Origin: Kolteria novifilia
GTDB lineage: Bacteria; Planctomycetota; Planctomycetia; Kolteriales; Kolteriaceae
Reading direction: 5' to 3'
Assembly: GCA_007748055.1 (NCBI GenBank)
Contig: CP036279.1
Coordinates: forward strand, 372,001-436,000
Length of the DNA stretch: 64,000 nucleotides
Part shown: positions 8,960-17,184 of the stretch, in pieces
Numbering within the stretch: the first letter of the stretch is position 1
How the letters are laid out: each line of letters opens with the position of its first letter
Translations under genes and position numbers: made by a program
The notes under the pieces: model-generated
Told to the model about the DNA's origin: nothing
The model's input: only the letters and a program-made list of their open reading frames with translations
Databases searched by the model: none

Positions 8960-11900
8960 ATGACTTCCCATTCGCCGAATGAGAATCACGACCAAACGCG
9001 TCGCCCCCAGTCCGTGGCGCCCTCAACCTCAACCGGCAACGTGGCGAAGAAAATCGGCGACGGTGCCTGTCCCGACGTGGAGAATCTCGATCAGCTTCGG
9101 GCCAATAGCGATCTGCTTCCCTTTCTTCATCGCAGAGGTGGCTCCTACGAACCAGGAACGTCGCCCTTTCGCGCGACGGCGATTCTGATCGCGGCGGGGC
9201 TATTCCTCACCGCCCTCCTCGCGGACTACGCGACCACCCAACAATTCGCCACCTCCATCCGAGCCGAAGTCCAGGAAGAACTCACCAAAGCCCGGACCCG
9301 GCTGGAGTCGTGCCTGCAGGGCAACATCCAGTTGATGCGCGGTCTTCCCGGCATCATCGCCATTCTTCCCGATGTGACCCAAGAGCAGTTCGCCAAAGCC
9401 GTCAAGCCGCTCTTTCAGGGAGACTCCCAACTGCGGCACATCGCGGTCGCTCCGGACCTCATCGTCGAGATCTTCTATCCGATCGAGGGAAACGAAGTCA
9501 TCATGGGGCTCGACCATCGAGAGACGGCCAGTCATTTTGAAGCCATTGATTTCGCAAGGCGCACGCGACAACTCGTCCTGGCGGGCCCGATCGAACTCGT
9601 CCAAGGAGGCACGGGGTTCATCGGCCGCATTCCCGTCTTCTTGCCCGACGCCGATGGCAAGGAGCAGTTCTGGGGCGTGATCTCCGCGGTCGTCGGTAAA
9701 GAGGCGCTTATCCGGGAAAGCGGTCTCCGCAACGAACTTCCCATCAATATCGCGATCCGAAGCGTGGAGGGCATCGGCTCCCATGGCGAGGTCTTCTTTG
9801 GCGACGAGGCGATCTTTAAGGACAACCCCGTCGTGGCGGAAGTCCCCTTGCCCTACGGGTCGTGGACGATGGCGGCGGTTCCGCGCGACGGCTGGCCGGC
9901 ATATCCGGGGAGAATCTGGTTACAACGCGTCGGCTTTCTCCTCGCCGCCTCGCTGATCCTGGGATCGACCTTCCTGGTGTCGCGTGCGAGAGACCGTCTC
10001 CACGATGCGGCTAAGAGAACCCAAGTCGCCGAGATCTTCGCCCGTGGCGTCATTGACAGCCTCTCGGCTCGAATCGCCGCGATTGGCGACGACGGCACCA
10101 TCCTCGCCGTCAACCGCGCTTGGCGCGAGTTCCACAGTGTTGACGACTCCCGGCCGAGCTCGTTCGTCGAGGGGGTCAACTACTTCGAGGTCCGCGACGA
10201 CGCGATGAAGGAAGCCGACGCGCAAGCATGCGAGGATGGGGTGCGCGCGGTCCTCGATGGCCAAACGGACTTCGTTGAAATCGAGTACGCCCTCGGTCGC
10301 CACGATGACCATCGCTGGTTCGTCTGTCGCGTCACCCCCTTTCCCAGCGGCGGCTCCGCCAAGGCGGTCGTCGCTCATGAGGACGTCACCCAGCGACGTT
10401 CGGCCGAAGAGGCTCTCCGAGAGAGCGAGACGCATTTACGCGCCATCGTCGAATCGGAACCGGAGTGCGTCAAGTTGATGGATCGGCAGGGCAAGGTTCT
10501 CGACATGAATCCCGCCGGCCTGCGGATGCTCGGCATCGAATCCTTGGAGGACGTCCTCGGCAAGAGCGCCTACGACATCGTCGAACGCGAGCATCACGCG
10601 GAGTTTCGCAAGGGAATCGAAGCGGTCTTTCGCGGGGAGAAGACGTTCCAAACTTTTGAAATCCGCTCGAATGACGGCACGCGGCGATGGCTGGAGCAGC
10701 ATGCCGTCCCGCTCTGGCACCCCGAGCATCCGGACCAGGTCAAGTCGATGCTGGCCGTCGCACGCGACATCACCCAGCGCAAGAAGACGGAAGAGGAAGT
10801 TCGAGCGCTTCAAACCCAAATGCTTCACGCCCAGAAAATGGAGAGTCTCGGCATCCTCGCCGGCGGCGTCGCGCACGATTTCAACAACATCCTCACCGCC
10901 ATCCTCGGCTACGCCAACCTGCTTGTCGACGAACCGACGATCAGCCGGGACAACCGCGACATGCTGGTCCGAATCGGTGAGTCCGCGGAACGCGCCGCGG
11001 AGTTGTGCAGCCAACTGCTCTCCTACTCCGGCCGGGGGAGCTTCGTGATCAAGCCGGTCGACTTGTCCTCACTCGTCTGCGAGACGGAGCAGATGATCCA
11101 CGTTTCCCTCTCCAAGAAGACGGCGGTACATTTCAAGCTCGGCGAGAACCTTCCCAAAGTCGAAGCCGATGAAGTTCAGTTGCGGCAAGTGATCATGAAC
11201 TTGGTCACCAACGCGTCGGACGCGATCGGCGATGAAGTGGGCGAACTGACGATCGAGACCGGACGAGCCCCCTACGACTCCTTCGACTGCGAGAGCAACC
11301 TCGCCGGCGGAACATGCGAGCCGGGGACGTACGTCTACGCCAAGGTAACCGACACAGGGTGCGGCATGAGCCCCTCGACGCTGGAGAAGATGTTCGATCC
11401 CTTTTTCACGACGAAACCGACCGGTCGGGGCCTAGGGATGGCGGCAGTTCTGGGCGTGATCCGCGGACATCATGGGCTCATCACCTGCGACACGACCCCC
11501 GGCCTGGGGACCACGTTCACCGTCGCGTTTCCCCAGATGAGCGGCGCCCCCCACGAGCCGACGCTACCGCGTAGCAGCGCGCCCTCCAGGGAGTCGACAC
11601 ACCATGGCACGGCCCTGGTCATCGACGACGAGTCCTTCATCCGATCGATTCTCAAGCAGGCGCTGGAAAGTCGCGGCTTCGAGGTCCTGCTCGCCGTCGA
11701 CGGCCAACACGGAATCGAGACCTTCGCCGCTCACGCCGACGATATCGTGCTCTCCCTCATCGACATGTCGATGCCACGTCTCGGTGGCCTCGAGACCATG
11801 CGGTTCATCCGACAGATTCAACCGTCGGCGCAAGTCGTGCTCATGAGCGGATTCACGAAAGAGGACGTGGTCGAAGGAGAGGATGGAGATGCGCCCGACG

Positions 11901-11983
11901 GCTATATCAAGAAGCCGTTCCGACTCGAGGACTTGTTTCGCGTCGTCACCGGGGTGCTGGAAGGGTCAGCCGAACGCGTCTGA
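8960..11983 (+). CDS. CHASE-PAS-PAS hybrid sensor histidine kinase with receiver
   Basis: This protein of about 1007 residues has a transmembrane helix near residues 72-92, a periplasmic CHASE domain to about 310 and a second helix (VGFLLAASLILGSTFLV). Two PAS domains follow, the second with KLMDRQGKVLDMN, then HisKA (ILAGGVAHDFNNILTAILG) and a complete HATPase (VIMNLVTNASDAI, DTGCGMS, FFTTK, GRGLGMAAV). A C-terminal receiver has ALVIDDE, LIDMSMPRLGG and KKPF. It should sense a small extracellular ligand and autophosphorylate. No separate regulator gene is adjacent. A GTG at 8936 is an alternative start. Unlike the kinase at 5633, its catalytic residues are intact. Confidence 0.92.
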   Translation: MTSHSPNENHDQTRRPQSVAPSTSTGNVAKKIGDGACPDVENLDQLRANSDLLPFLHRRGGSYEPGTSPFRATAILIAAGLFLTALLADYATTQQFATSIRAEVQEELTKARTRLESCLQGNIQLMRGLPGIIAILPDVTQEQFAKAVKPLFQGDSQLRHIAVAPDLIVEIFYPIEGNEVIMGLDHRETASHFEAIDFARRTRQLVLAGPIELVQGGTGFIGRIPVFLPDADGKEQFWGVISAVVGKEALIRESGLRNELPINIAIRSVEGIGSHGEVFFGDEAIFKDNPVVAEVPLPYGSWTMAAVPRDGWPAYPGRIWLQRVGFLLAASLILGSTFLVSRARDRLHDAAKRTQVAEIFARGVIDSLSARIAAIGDDGTILAVNRAWREFHSVDDSRPSSFVEGVNYFEVRDDAMKEADAQACEDGVRAVLDGQTDFVEIEYALGRHDDHRWFVCRVTPFPSGGSAKAVVAHEDVTQRRSAEEALRESETHLRAIVESEPECVKLMDRQGKVLDMNPAGLRMLGIESLEDVLGKSAYDIVEREHHAEFRKGIEAVFRGEKTFQTFEIRSNDGTRRWLEQHAVPLWHPEHPDQVKSMLAVARDITQRKKTEEEVRALQTQMLHAQKMESLGILAGGVAHDFNNILTAILGYANLLVDEPTISRDNRDMLVRIGESAERAAELCSQLLSYSGRGSFVIKPVDLSSLVCETEQMIHVSLSKKTAVHFKLGENLPKVEADEVQLRQVIMNLVTNASDAIGDEVGELTIETGRAPYDSFDCESNLAGGTCEPGTYVYAKVTDTGCGMSPSTLEKMFDPFFTTKPTGRGLGMAAVLGVIRGHHGLITCDTTPGLGTTFTVAFPQMSGAPHEPTLPRSSAPSRESTHHGTALVIDDESFIRSILKQALESRGFEVLLAVDGQHGIETFAAHADDIVLSLIDMSMPRLGGLETMRFIRQIQPSAQVVLMSGFTKEDVVEGEDGDAPDGYIKKPFRLEDLFRVVTGVLEGSAERV

Positions 11984-12019
11984 GCGAAGACCGTCGGAAG
12001 TCGACGTGCTCCGCCCGAC

Positions 12020-13012
12020 TCACGCGAACTGACGAAGGAAGCGAACGTCGTTCTCGAAGAAGAGGCGAAGATCGCTGACGTCGTGCCGGCGCATCGCGAG
12101 GCGTTCGACCCCAAGCCCGAACGCGAACCCGGAAACCTTCTCGGGATCGTAGCCGACCGCCTTGAAGACGTTCGGGTCGACCATGCCCGCTCCCCCAAGC
12201 TCGATCCAGCGATCTTCCGACTCGCTCCAGCGCATGTCGACTTCGATGCTCGGCTCGGTGAACGGGAAGAACGAGGGGCGAAACCGAATGTCGACGTGCT
12301 CGCCGAGGTAGGTCTGGCAGAACATCCGCAAGATGGTCTTCAGGTCGGCCATCGTCGCCTCCTCGGCAACGTAGAGTCCCTCAACCTGATGGAACATCGG
12401 GGAGTGGGTCGCGTCGGCGGTATCGGGCCGGTAAACCCGTCCGATCGAGATGATCCGAACCGGTGGCGGTTGTTTCTCCATGACGCGGATCTGCACCGTG
12501 CTGGTTTGGCTGCGCAGCATCAACGAGTCGTCAATGTAGAAGTTGTCGCGCGGGTCGCGGGCGGGATGATCGTCGGGGATGTTCAGGGCAACGAAGTTGT
12601 GAAAGACGTCCTCGACGTCGGGACCCTCGGCGAGACGGAACCCCATCCGGCCGAAGATGTCGGAAATCTCCTCGATCGTCTGGATCAGGGGATGACGGAC
12701 GCCAACGGGAAAGCGAGCGCCCGGAAGGAGATCGAAACGAGGCCCCTTGGGCTTCTTGGCTGACTGCCCCGCCTGGGCCGCCTTGAAGGCGTCCTCGACG
12801 GCGCGGTGACACTGATTGAAGGCTTTGCCGTACTCGGGTTTCTGGTCGGCGGGAAGCTTTCCCAGAAGCTGCTGCAGCTGCCGGAACTCGCCCTTGCGAC
12901 CAAGGTACTTCGACTTGGCCTGCTCGAGGTCGCCGCTGTCGATGAGGGCCAACGCGGCCGACCGAGCCTCTTCGAGCCGTTTCAGCGACGACGTCAGATC
13001 GTCCTCGGCCAT
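12020..13012 (-). CDS. pheS: Phenylalanyl-tRNA synthetase alpha subunit
   Basis: A 330-residue class II aminoacyl-tRNA synthetase subunit. The N-terminal coiled coil (about 1-85, with the KYLGRKGE segment) precedes the catalytic domain. That domain shows GxRHPLIQTIEEISDIFGRMGF, the DTADATHSPMFHQVEGLYV motif 2 region and GLGVERLAM motif 3. It forms the alpha2beta2 enzyme with PheT, which here is encoded 16 kb away on the other strand (29057). It is the last gene of the infC-rpmI-rplT-pheS group. GGGAAGGAACCG precedes the ATG. Its 3' end faces the CHASE kinase with 36 nt between the stop codons. Confidence 0.97.
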   Translation of the reverse strand: MAEDDLTSSLKRLEEARSAALALIDSGDLEQAKSKYLGRKGEFRQLQQLLGKLPADQKPEYGKAFNQCHRAVEDAFKAAQAGQSAKKPKGPRFDLLPGARFPVGVRHPLIQTIEEISDIFGRMGFRLAEGPDVEDVFHNFVALNIPDDHPARDPRDNFYIDDSLMLRSQTSTVQIRVMEKQPPPVRIISIGRVYRPDTADATHSPMFHQVEGLYVAEEATMADLKTILRMFCQTYLGEHVDIRFRPSFFPFTEPSIEVDMRWSESEDRWIELGGAGMVDPNVFKAVGYDPEKVSGFAFGLGVERLAMRRHDVSDLRLFFENDVRFLRQFA

Positions 13013-13104
13013 CGGTTCCTTCCCATGCGACTAACCCGGCTGTGGCGAATTCCCGCCGCGAGCCCGAAGGCCCGTTCGTGGAAACGACGACCGGTCCACG
13101 AGGA

Positions 13105-13476
13105 CTACGCCGAGGCGGCGGCTAGTTGGCCGACGCCCGCGGTCTCGACGATCTTGTCGAACGCGGCGGGATCGATGATTGCCAATTGGGCGAGCACCTT
13201 GCGGTTTAGGTCGATGCCCGACTCCTTCAGCGCGTGCATGAACTCGCTGTAGCGGCAACCGCGCTGGCGGCAAGCGGCGTTGATCCGAAGGATCCAGAGG
13301 CGCCGCATCATCCGCTTGCGGACCTTACGATCGCGGTAGGCATACTGGCCCGACCGCAGGATCGCGACCTTGACGGTCCGCAGAAGACGGCGACGACCGC
13401 CGCGATAGCCCTTAACCGCCTTGAACAGCCGCTTCTTCGCCTGGAGGCGGGCGGCTCCCTTACGTGCACGCACCAT
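13105..13476 (-). CDS. rplT: 50S ribosomal protein L20
   Basis: The 123-residue basic protein has the L20 features KGYRGGRRRLLRTVK, YAYRDRKVRKRMMRRLW and INAACRQ. It binds 23S rRNA early in large-subunit assembly. In other bacteria L20 also represses translation of this operon by binding its mRNA; no leader pseudoknot could be confirmed here. It lies 92 nt upstream of pheS and 323 nt downstream of rpmI, an unusually long gap for this operon. Confidence 0.97.
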   Translation of the reverse strand: MVRARKGAARLQAKKRLFKAVKGYRGGRRRLLRTVKVAILRSGQYAYRDRKVRKRMMRRLWILRINAACRQRGCRYSEFMHALKESGIDLNRKVLAQLAIIDPAAFDKIVETAGVGQLAAASA

Positions 13477-13799
13477 CTGTTTCGTTCCCGTTCTGTGGTA
13501 GCTCGCGCCTTTTACTCATCGTCGCGGAAGCCGCGTGGGACGATTGGCCGCGAGTAGGTCTCTCTGTTGAGGCTGTTCGATCCGTCGCGTTGAGCGGTCG
13601 ACTCGCGACCCGATCCCATCGGGAAGAAGGAGTCTCGACCGAGGCACTGTCCAGGACACAAGTGACGGCGAGCACCGCCGGCTGTGTCCGGTTTGGCACC
13701 GAGGCTGTCCTCGTCCGCCCACCTGGCGTGGACGTCGGTTTCGTCCGGCCCCGTGGCGTGGACGCTGAACCGATCCGCTCCAAGGGCGCGGCGTCAGTC
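13477..13799 (-). other. Long rpmI-rplT spacer
   Basis: The 323-nt spacer inside the translation operon holds the degenerate 30-bp repeats at 13691-13829. The remainder has no supported gene. Frames crossing it encode only low-complexity Arg/Thr/Pro or Val/Arg/Gly repeats that mirror the DNA repeat. Confidence 0.5.
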
Positions 13800-13829
13800 C
13801 TAGTCCGCTTGCATGGCGCGGAGGATTTT
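13691..13829. repeat. Degenerate 30-bp tandem repeat running into the rpmI 3' end
   Basis: About four and a half units of 30 bp, with consensus close to GTCCGCCCACCTGGCGTGGA plus ten variable bases, follow one another. The unit nearest rpmI contains its final codons (RAMQAD and stop). Translated on the plus strand, the units show a ten-residue period (VRPPGVDVGF, VRPRGVDAEP, IRSKGAASVL, VRLHGAED), which illustrates the period but is not evidence of coding. The gene end appears to have been the seed of the expansion; that is inference. Confidence 0.6.
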
Positions 13830-13997
13830 CTTGGCCCGAAGTCCGCCCACGGTGGTGGTCCGGCGCAACTGCCGAACACGCTTGCCGGTAAAGCTGACCA
13901 TCCGGTGACTCTTGCCGCACTTGTGGCGGACGACCTTCCCCGTGCCCGTCACCTTGAATCGTTTGGTGAGGGACTTGTTCGTCTTCATTTTCGGCAT
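13800..13997 (-). CDS. rpmI: 50S ribosomal protein L35
   Basis: A 65-residue very basic protein starting MPKMKTNKSLTKRFKVTGTG, followed by HKCGKSHRM, the standard L35 pattern. It belongs to the large ribosomal subunit. It lies between infC (206 nt upstream) and rplT. The last codons form part of a tandem repeat continuing into the spacer. Confidence 0.96.
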   Translation of the reverse strand: MPKMKTNKSLTKRFKVTGTGKVVRHKCGKSHRMVSFTGKRVRQLRRTTTVGGLRAKKILRAMQAD

Positions 13998-14203
13998 GAT
14001 ATCGCTCGCCTATTCGTGCTCGAACCGTTTCGCGCGGCCCCGCCCGCGTCGGTGCTCCACCATCGGGGGAGTACGCGCGGACGTAGCGCAAACGGTTGGT
14101 TTATGAAAAGACCCACAGAGAGGAAAGCGGAAAGACCGGTCGTGCCACGCCCAGCTCGCATGTCGCGGGCCGGGGCCAACGCGGTGCCGGATCGACTGGG
14201 GCG

Positions 14204-14731
14204 CTATCTGGGCGAGAGAATTGCCGTGATACGGCGTCCATCCCGAGTCGGGTGACGTTCGACCTTGGCGACATCCCCCAGCTCCGCGACCATCGACTTG
14301 ACCAGCTCAAGCCCCAGCTCCACATGCGCCAGCTCACGACCACGGAACTGGACCGTGATCATGACCTTGTGGCGATGGCCCAGGAAATCGCGAGCGTGGC
14401 GAATCTTGGTATCGAGATCGGCTTGCCCACAGCGGGGCCGAACCCGAATCTCCTTGAGTTGCGACTGCGTCTTCTGCGCTTTGCGAAGCTTCTTGGTCTG
14501 TTCGTACTTGTACTTCCCGTAGTCCATGATCTTGCAGACCGGTGGACGCTCCTGGGAAGCGACTTCGACGAGATCCAGATCCTGCCGCCTCGCGGCGTCG
14601 ATGGCTTCGTCCCGAGAAATGATACCGAGCGACTCGCCATTGGCATCGATGACGCGAAGTGGACTGATTCGGATTTGATCGTTGACACGTGTCGTGTCGG
14701 TGTTGTTAGGTGCCTGCGAACGGGATGACAC
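14204..14731 (-). CDS. infC: Translation initiation factor IF-3
   Basis: The 175-residue protein has the two IF-3 domains. The N domain contains RVNDQIRISPLRVID and VCKIMDYGKYKYEQ. The C domain contains IRVRPRCGQADLDTKIRHA and KVMITVQFRGRELAH. It controls start-codon selection and subunit dissociation. The start is GTG at 14731, with GGAGG 12 nt upstream. In many bacteria infC uses a rare start (AUU) for autoregulation; no AUU was seen here, but the GTG could play a similar role. It is the first gene of the operon. thrS, often upstream elsewhere, is absent. Confidence 0.96.
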   Translation of the reverse strand: MSSRSQAPNNTDTTRVNDQIRISPLRVIDANGESLGIISRDEAIDAARRQDLDLVEVASQERPPVCKIMDYGKYKYEQTKKLRKAQKTQSQLKEIRVRPRCGQADLDTKIRHARDFLGHRHKVMITVQFRGRELAHVELGLELVKSMVAELGDVAKVERHPTRDGRRITAILSPR

Positions 14732-15084
14732 TAAGTTGTCTGACCTCCATCTTTGTTTTCGCGACGCGGGCCGCGGACTGCGCCTGGGAGAACCCGCATC
14801 TCTTCGCCAGTATACCTCTATACCCGCTACCCCATGGGAACGTCAACTCCCTTTCGGGAAGACTATTTACGACGATGCCGCCACCCCGGCCGCGAGCGCG
14901 TCGAAGGTTGTATTTTTCGGGCGAAATCTTCCTCCCTCGCCTCCCCACGGGGATTCGCCAGGCTTGCCATCGCTCGAGAATGTCGGAGAATGAATAGTGA
15001 AGCCGCGATTGTCCCGCGGGAAGATCGCACGTCATTCACCGCGGCCCGGCCGCGACCACATGCCAACCACACGGGGGCCAGTGC
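14732..15084. promoter_or_regulatory. Divergent region upstream of infC
   Basis: This 353-nt gap lies between infC (minus) and the gene at 15085 (plus). It contains comparatively AT-rich patches (around 14808-14820, AGTATACCTCTATAC, and 14905-14925) suited to promoters. No RNA gene was recognised. Short frames crossing it have no ribosome site or recognisable product. Confidence 0.45.
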
Positions 15085-15828
15085 ATGAATCCCTATGCCT
15101 CCTTCAGCGACGATTTCTACCTCTACTGCTACCTCAACACGGAGCTGGAACTCCCCCGCTCCCGAGATACCGTTCTTCACTATTTCGGCCAGATTGGAAA
15201 AGCATTCCCGACCATGACCAACTTCTATGGTCAGGATGCCAACGAATATGTGCTGGAGGAAGATCGCGAACTGGGGTCGTACCGATGGATCTCGCTGGAG
15301 CCACGCCGGGCCTGTTCGGGCTACATGAACCCGCCGAGCCCGGACAGTTGCCACGCCCAGCATGAATTGATGCTCGAGCTGGCGCCGCACCTCCTTTCGG
15401 TCACGCCACTCGACTGCGAGGCCGTCGACGTCATGTTCGGCTTCGACTTCAGCTTCAAAGGCAACCACGACGAGATTGTCGGCGAAGTCTTCGCCTCCGA
15501 AGGGCGACTCGGCAGCCTCGTCGGCATGCCCGAGGGCAAGCTGATCAATTTCGAGCCGACCCTGACGATCGCCCTCGACGAGGAATGTCGGCTCCAGTGC
15601 CGTTTGAGCGTCGTCACCCGCACCAACTCGTACCAGGTCCGTACGAACCAGTTCAACGAAGACGCCATCAGCGTCTACTTCACGGTTCGTCAGTACTGGA
15701 ACCAGGCAATGTCGCTCTCGTTCGTTGAGTCTTATCGCCAACAATTCGAGACGGGTGTCCAGCTCGTCGACTCCTACGTCATCCCGAACGTGGTAGTCCC
15801 TCTTTCCGAGGCGATTTCGGCGCGATAA
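15085..15828 (+). CDS. Conserved-looking protein of unknown function
   Basis: A 247-residue soluble, acidic protein without signal peptide or membrane helix. It starts MNPYASFSDDFYLYCYLNTE and is rich in aromatic residues. The repeated Glu/Asp-flanked hydrophobic strands suggest an alpha/beta fold. No family motif was recognised. Codon use and the GGGGG site before the ATG support a real gene. It lies 62 nt before the FmdB-type gene on the same strand, so the two may share a transcript. Confidence 0.6.
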   Translation: MNPYASFSDDFYLYCYLNTELELPRSRDTVLHYFGQIGKAFPTMTNFYGQDANEYVLEEDRELGSYRWISLEPRRACSGYMNPPSPDSCHAQHELMLELAPHLLSVTPLDCEAVDVMFGFDFSFKGNHDEIVGEVFASEGRLGSLVGMPEGKLINFEPTLTIALDEECRLQCRLSVVTRTNSYQVRTNQFNEDAISVYFTVRQYWNQAMSLSFVESYRQQFETGVQLVDSYVIPNVVVPLSEAISAR

Positions 15829-15890
15829 ACTAACTGCTTGGCGAATCGCGCGATCGCGGGTGAAAACTTTCCCGCTGAGGAACGATTGAG

Positions 15891-16178
15891 ATGCCGATCT
15901 TCGAATACGTCTCCTCGGAGCCCCCTGGCTGCGAGCATTGCCGCGGCGGCTTCGAGGAAATCCAATCGATCAAGGACGACGCCCTCACGCACTGCCCCAA
16001 GTGCCAAGGGCCGGTTCACCGCGTCCTCTCGGCGCCGACAATTCATGGCGCCGGACGCTCCGCCGAAGTTCTTTCCAACAAGAACCTTGCGGAAAAGGGA
16101 TTCACCAAGTACGTCAAGTCGGGCGACGGCTACTACGAAAAGGCCGCCGGCAAGGGACCCGACGCGATTAAGCGATAA
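15891..16178 (+). CDS. FmdB-family zinc ribbon protein
   Basis: The 95-residue protein starts MPIFEYVSSEPPGCEHC and continues to HCPKCQGPVHRVLSAP, the FmdB/CxxC_CxxC_SSSS pattern with two cysteine pairs binding zinc. The C-terminal part is polar and unlike the core. FmdB-type proteins are called regulatory by homology to a gene near formamidase, but their function is not established. GAGGAACGATTGAG precedes the start. It lies 36 nt upstream of rpmG. Confidence 0.85.
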   Translation: MPIFEYVSSEPPGCEHCRGGFEEIQSIKDDALTHCPKCQGPVHRVLSAPTIHGAGRSAEVLSNKNLAEKGFTKYVKSGDGYYEKAAGKGPDAIKR

Positions 16179-16214
16179 CCCCTGTAGCGATCTCGAGATC
16201 ACTGGAAACCAACG

Positions 16215-16379
16215 ATGGCCAAGAAGAAGAAAATCGTCGAAATCTTGCACATGGTCTGCAAGGAGACCGGCAACCACAACTACACCATTCGCAAAAAGCG
16301 TGGCGAGAACAAGCTGGAGCTTATGAAGTACTGCCCCGCTCTCCGCAAGCACACGCTTCACGTCGAGAAGCGCAAATAG
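16215..16379 (+). CDS. rpmG: 50S ribosomal protein L33
   Basis: A 54-residue protein reading MAKKKKIVEILHMVCKETG, then NYTIRKKRGENKLELMKYCP and KHTLHVEKRK. This matches L33, with one cysteine on each side rather than two CxxC pairs, so it is the zinc-free type. It belongs to the large ribosomal subunit. It sits between the FmdB-type gene and the DUF971 gene on the same strand with short gaps. Confidence 0.95.
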   Translation: MAKKKKIVEILHMVCKETGNHNYTIRKKRGENKLELMKYCPALRKHTLHVEKRK

Positions 16380-16401
16380 GACATTTTTGGAGGGACCAGC
16401 C

Positions 16402-16740
16402 GTGACCTCGAGCGCCGTCCCCGCCAAGATTCAACTCGACAAAGTCGGCCGAAAGCTCGTCATCCTCTGGTCCGACGGCTTTCGACACGACTATCCGTGG
16501 GAGCTTCTCCGCGAGAACTGCCCCTCCGCCGGCGAGCGGACGGCACGAGCGGACGATTCCAAGGATCCGCTGGCGCTGCTGGGGAGCATTCCGAGCAGCG
16601 AGATGGCCGACTTGCGCATGGTCGGAAACTACGCCATCTGCCCAATTTGGGCGGACGGGCATGATGTCGGCATCTTCACCTGGGAATATCTCCGCCAACT
16701 CGCCACCGACGACGGTGTCTCTGAGTCAGCCATCGCCTGA
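16402..16740 (+). CDS. DUF971-domain protein
   Basis: This protein of about 112 residues has KIQLDKVGRKLVILWSDG, then YPWELLRENCPSA and ICPIWADGHDVGIFTWEYLR, which is the DUF971 (GBBH-like N-terminal) signature. Such proteins are often found near iron-sulfur assembly genes, but the function is not settled. The GTG at 16402 is preferred because GGAGGG lies about 7 nt upstream. It starts 22 nt after rpmG. The final codons (CAGCCATCGCCTGA) are the first copy of a 26-bp repeat that continues downstream. Confidence 0.85.
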   Translation: MTSSAVPAKIQLDKVGRKLVILWSDGFRHDYPWELLRENCPSAGERTARADDSKDPLALLGSIPSSEMADLRMVGNYAICPIWADGHDVGIFTWEYLRQLATDDGVSESAIA

Positions 16741-16792
16741 CGAGCCAAGGCTCAGCCATCGCCTGACGAGCCCAGGCTCAGCGATCGCCTGA
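16727..16792 (+). repeat. 26-bp tandem repeat starting in the DUF971 stop region
   Basis: Two full units reading CAGCCATCGCCTGACGAGCC plus AAGGCT (CAGGCT in the second), then a partial third unit (CAGCGATCGCCTGA). The first unit contains the last codons and stop of the upstream gene. Confidence 0.8.
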
Positions 16793-16851
16793 ATAATCAC
16801 GGCACTAGTCACAAAAGAGCAAAGACAGGAAGGATAGGCTGACGCTCCAGC

Positions 16852-17049
16852 CTAGGCAACCGTGTTGAGGGCGTGGTACGCATCCTCAAACGACGCTTGC
16901 TTTTGCGCCTGGATCGACTGCTCGACACTGATCTTGCTCAGCGTCTTGGTGTGCTCGGTCTGCTTGGTCACGGACTCCTGCAGCACGGCATAGAGTTGGT
17001 TGATTTGCTGGAGCGCCTCGGAACCAGCGGCACCACTCACACTACTCAT
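16852..17049 (-). CDS. Small coiled-coil protein of unknown function
   Basis: A 65-residue protein starting MSSVSGAAGSEALQQINQLY. The rest is polar and predicted helical, with Gln/Lys/Thr and spaced Leu/Ile residues. The ribosome site GGGGAGGCGTCG directly before the ATG is strong, which is why this short frame is kept. It lies 135 nt downstream of xylA on the same strand. No family was recognised; the helical Gln-rich composition recalls small motility or secretion-associated proteins, but that is a weak resemblance. Confidence 0.55.
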   Translation of the reverse strand: MSSVSGAAGSEALQQINQLYAVLQESVTKQTEHTKTLSKISVEQSIQAQKQASFEDAYHALNTVA

Positions 17050-17184
17050 CGACGCCTCCCCAACACTGATTCATCACGACCTGAGTCCGCTTCCACTGAA
17101 ACCATAGCTCACGATCGCCGGGGAGGCGGATCAATCTTCCCTCAGAGGGACGCCGTGTTCAACGTCCCCCCGAATCACAACGTC

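Noticed and set aside
8645-8971. Minus-strand frame with one hydrophobic helix upstream of the lipoprotein gene
   Set aside because: It overlaps the CHASE kinase start, has mixed third-position composition and no clear ribosome site.
13460-13879. Arg/Thr/Pro-rich frame across the rpmI-rplT spacer
   Set aside because: Overlaps rpmI on the same strand in another frame and follows the 30-bp repeat.
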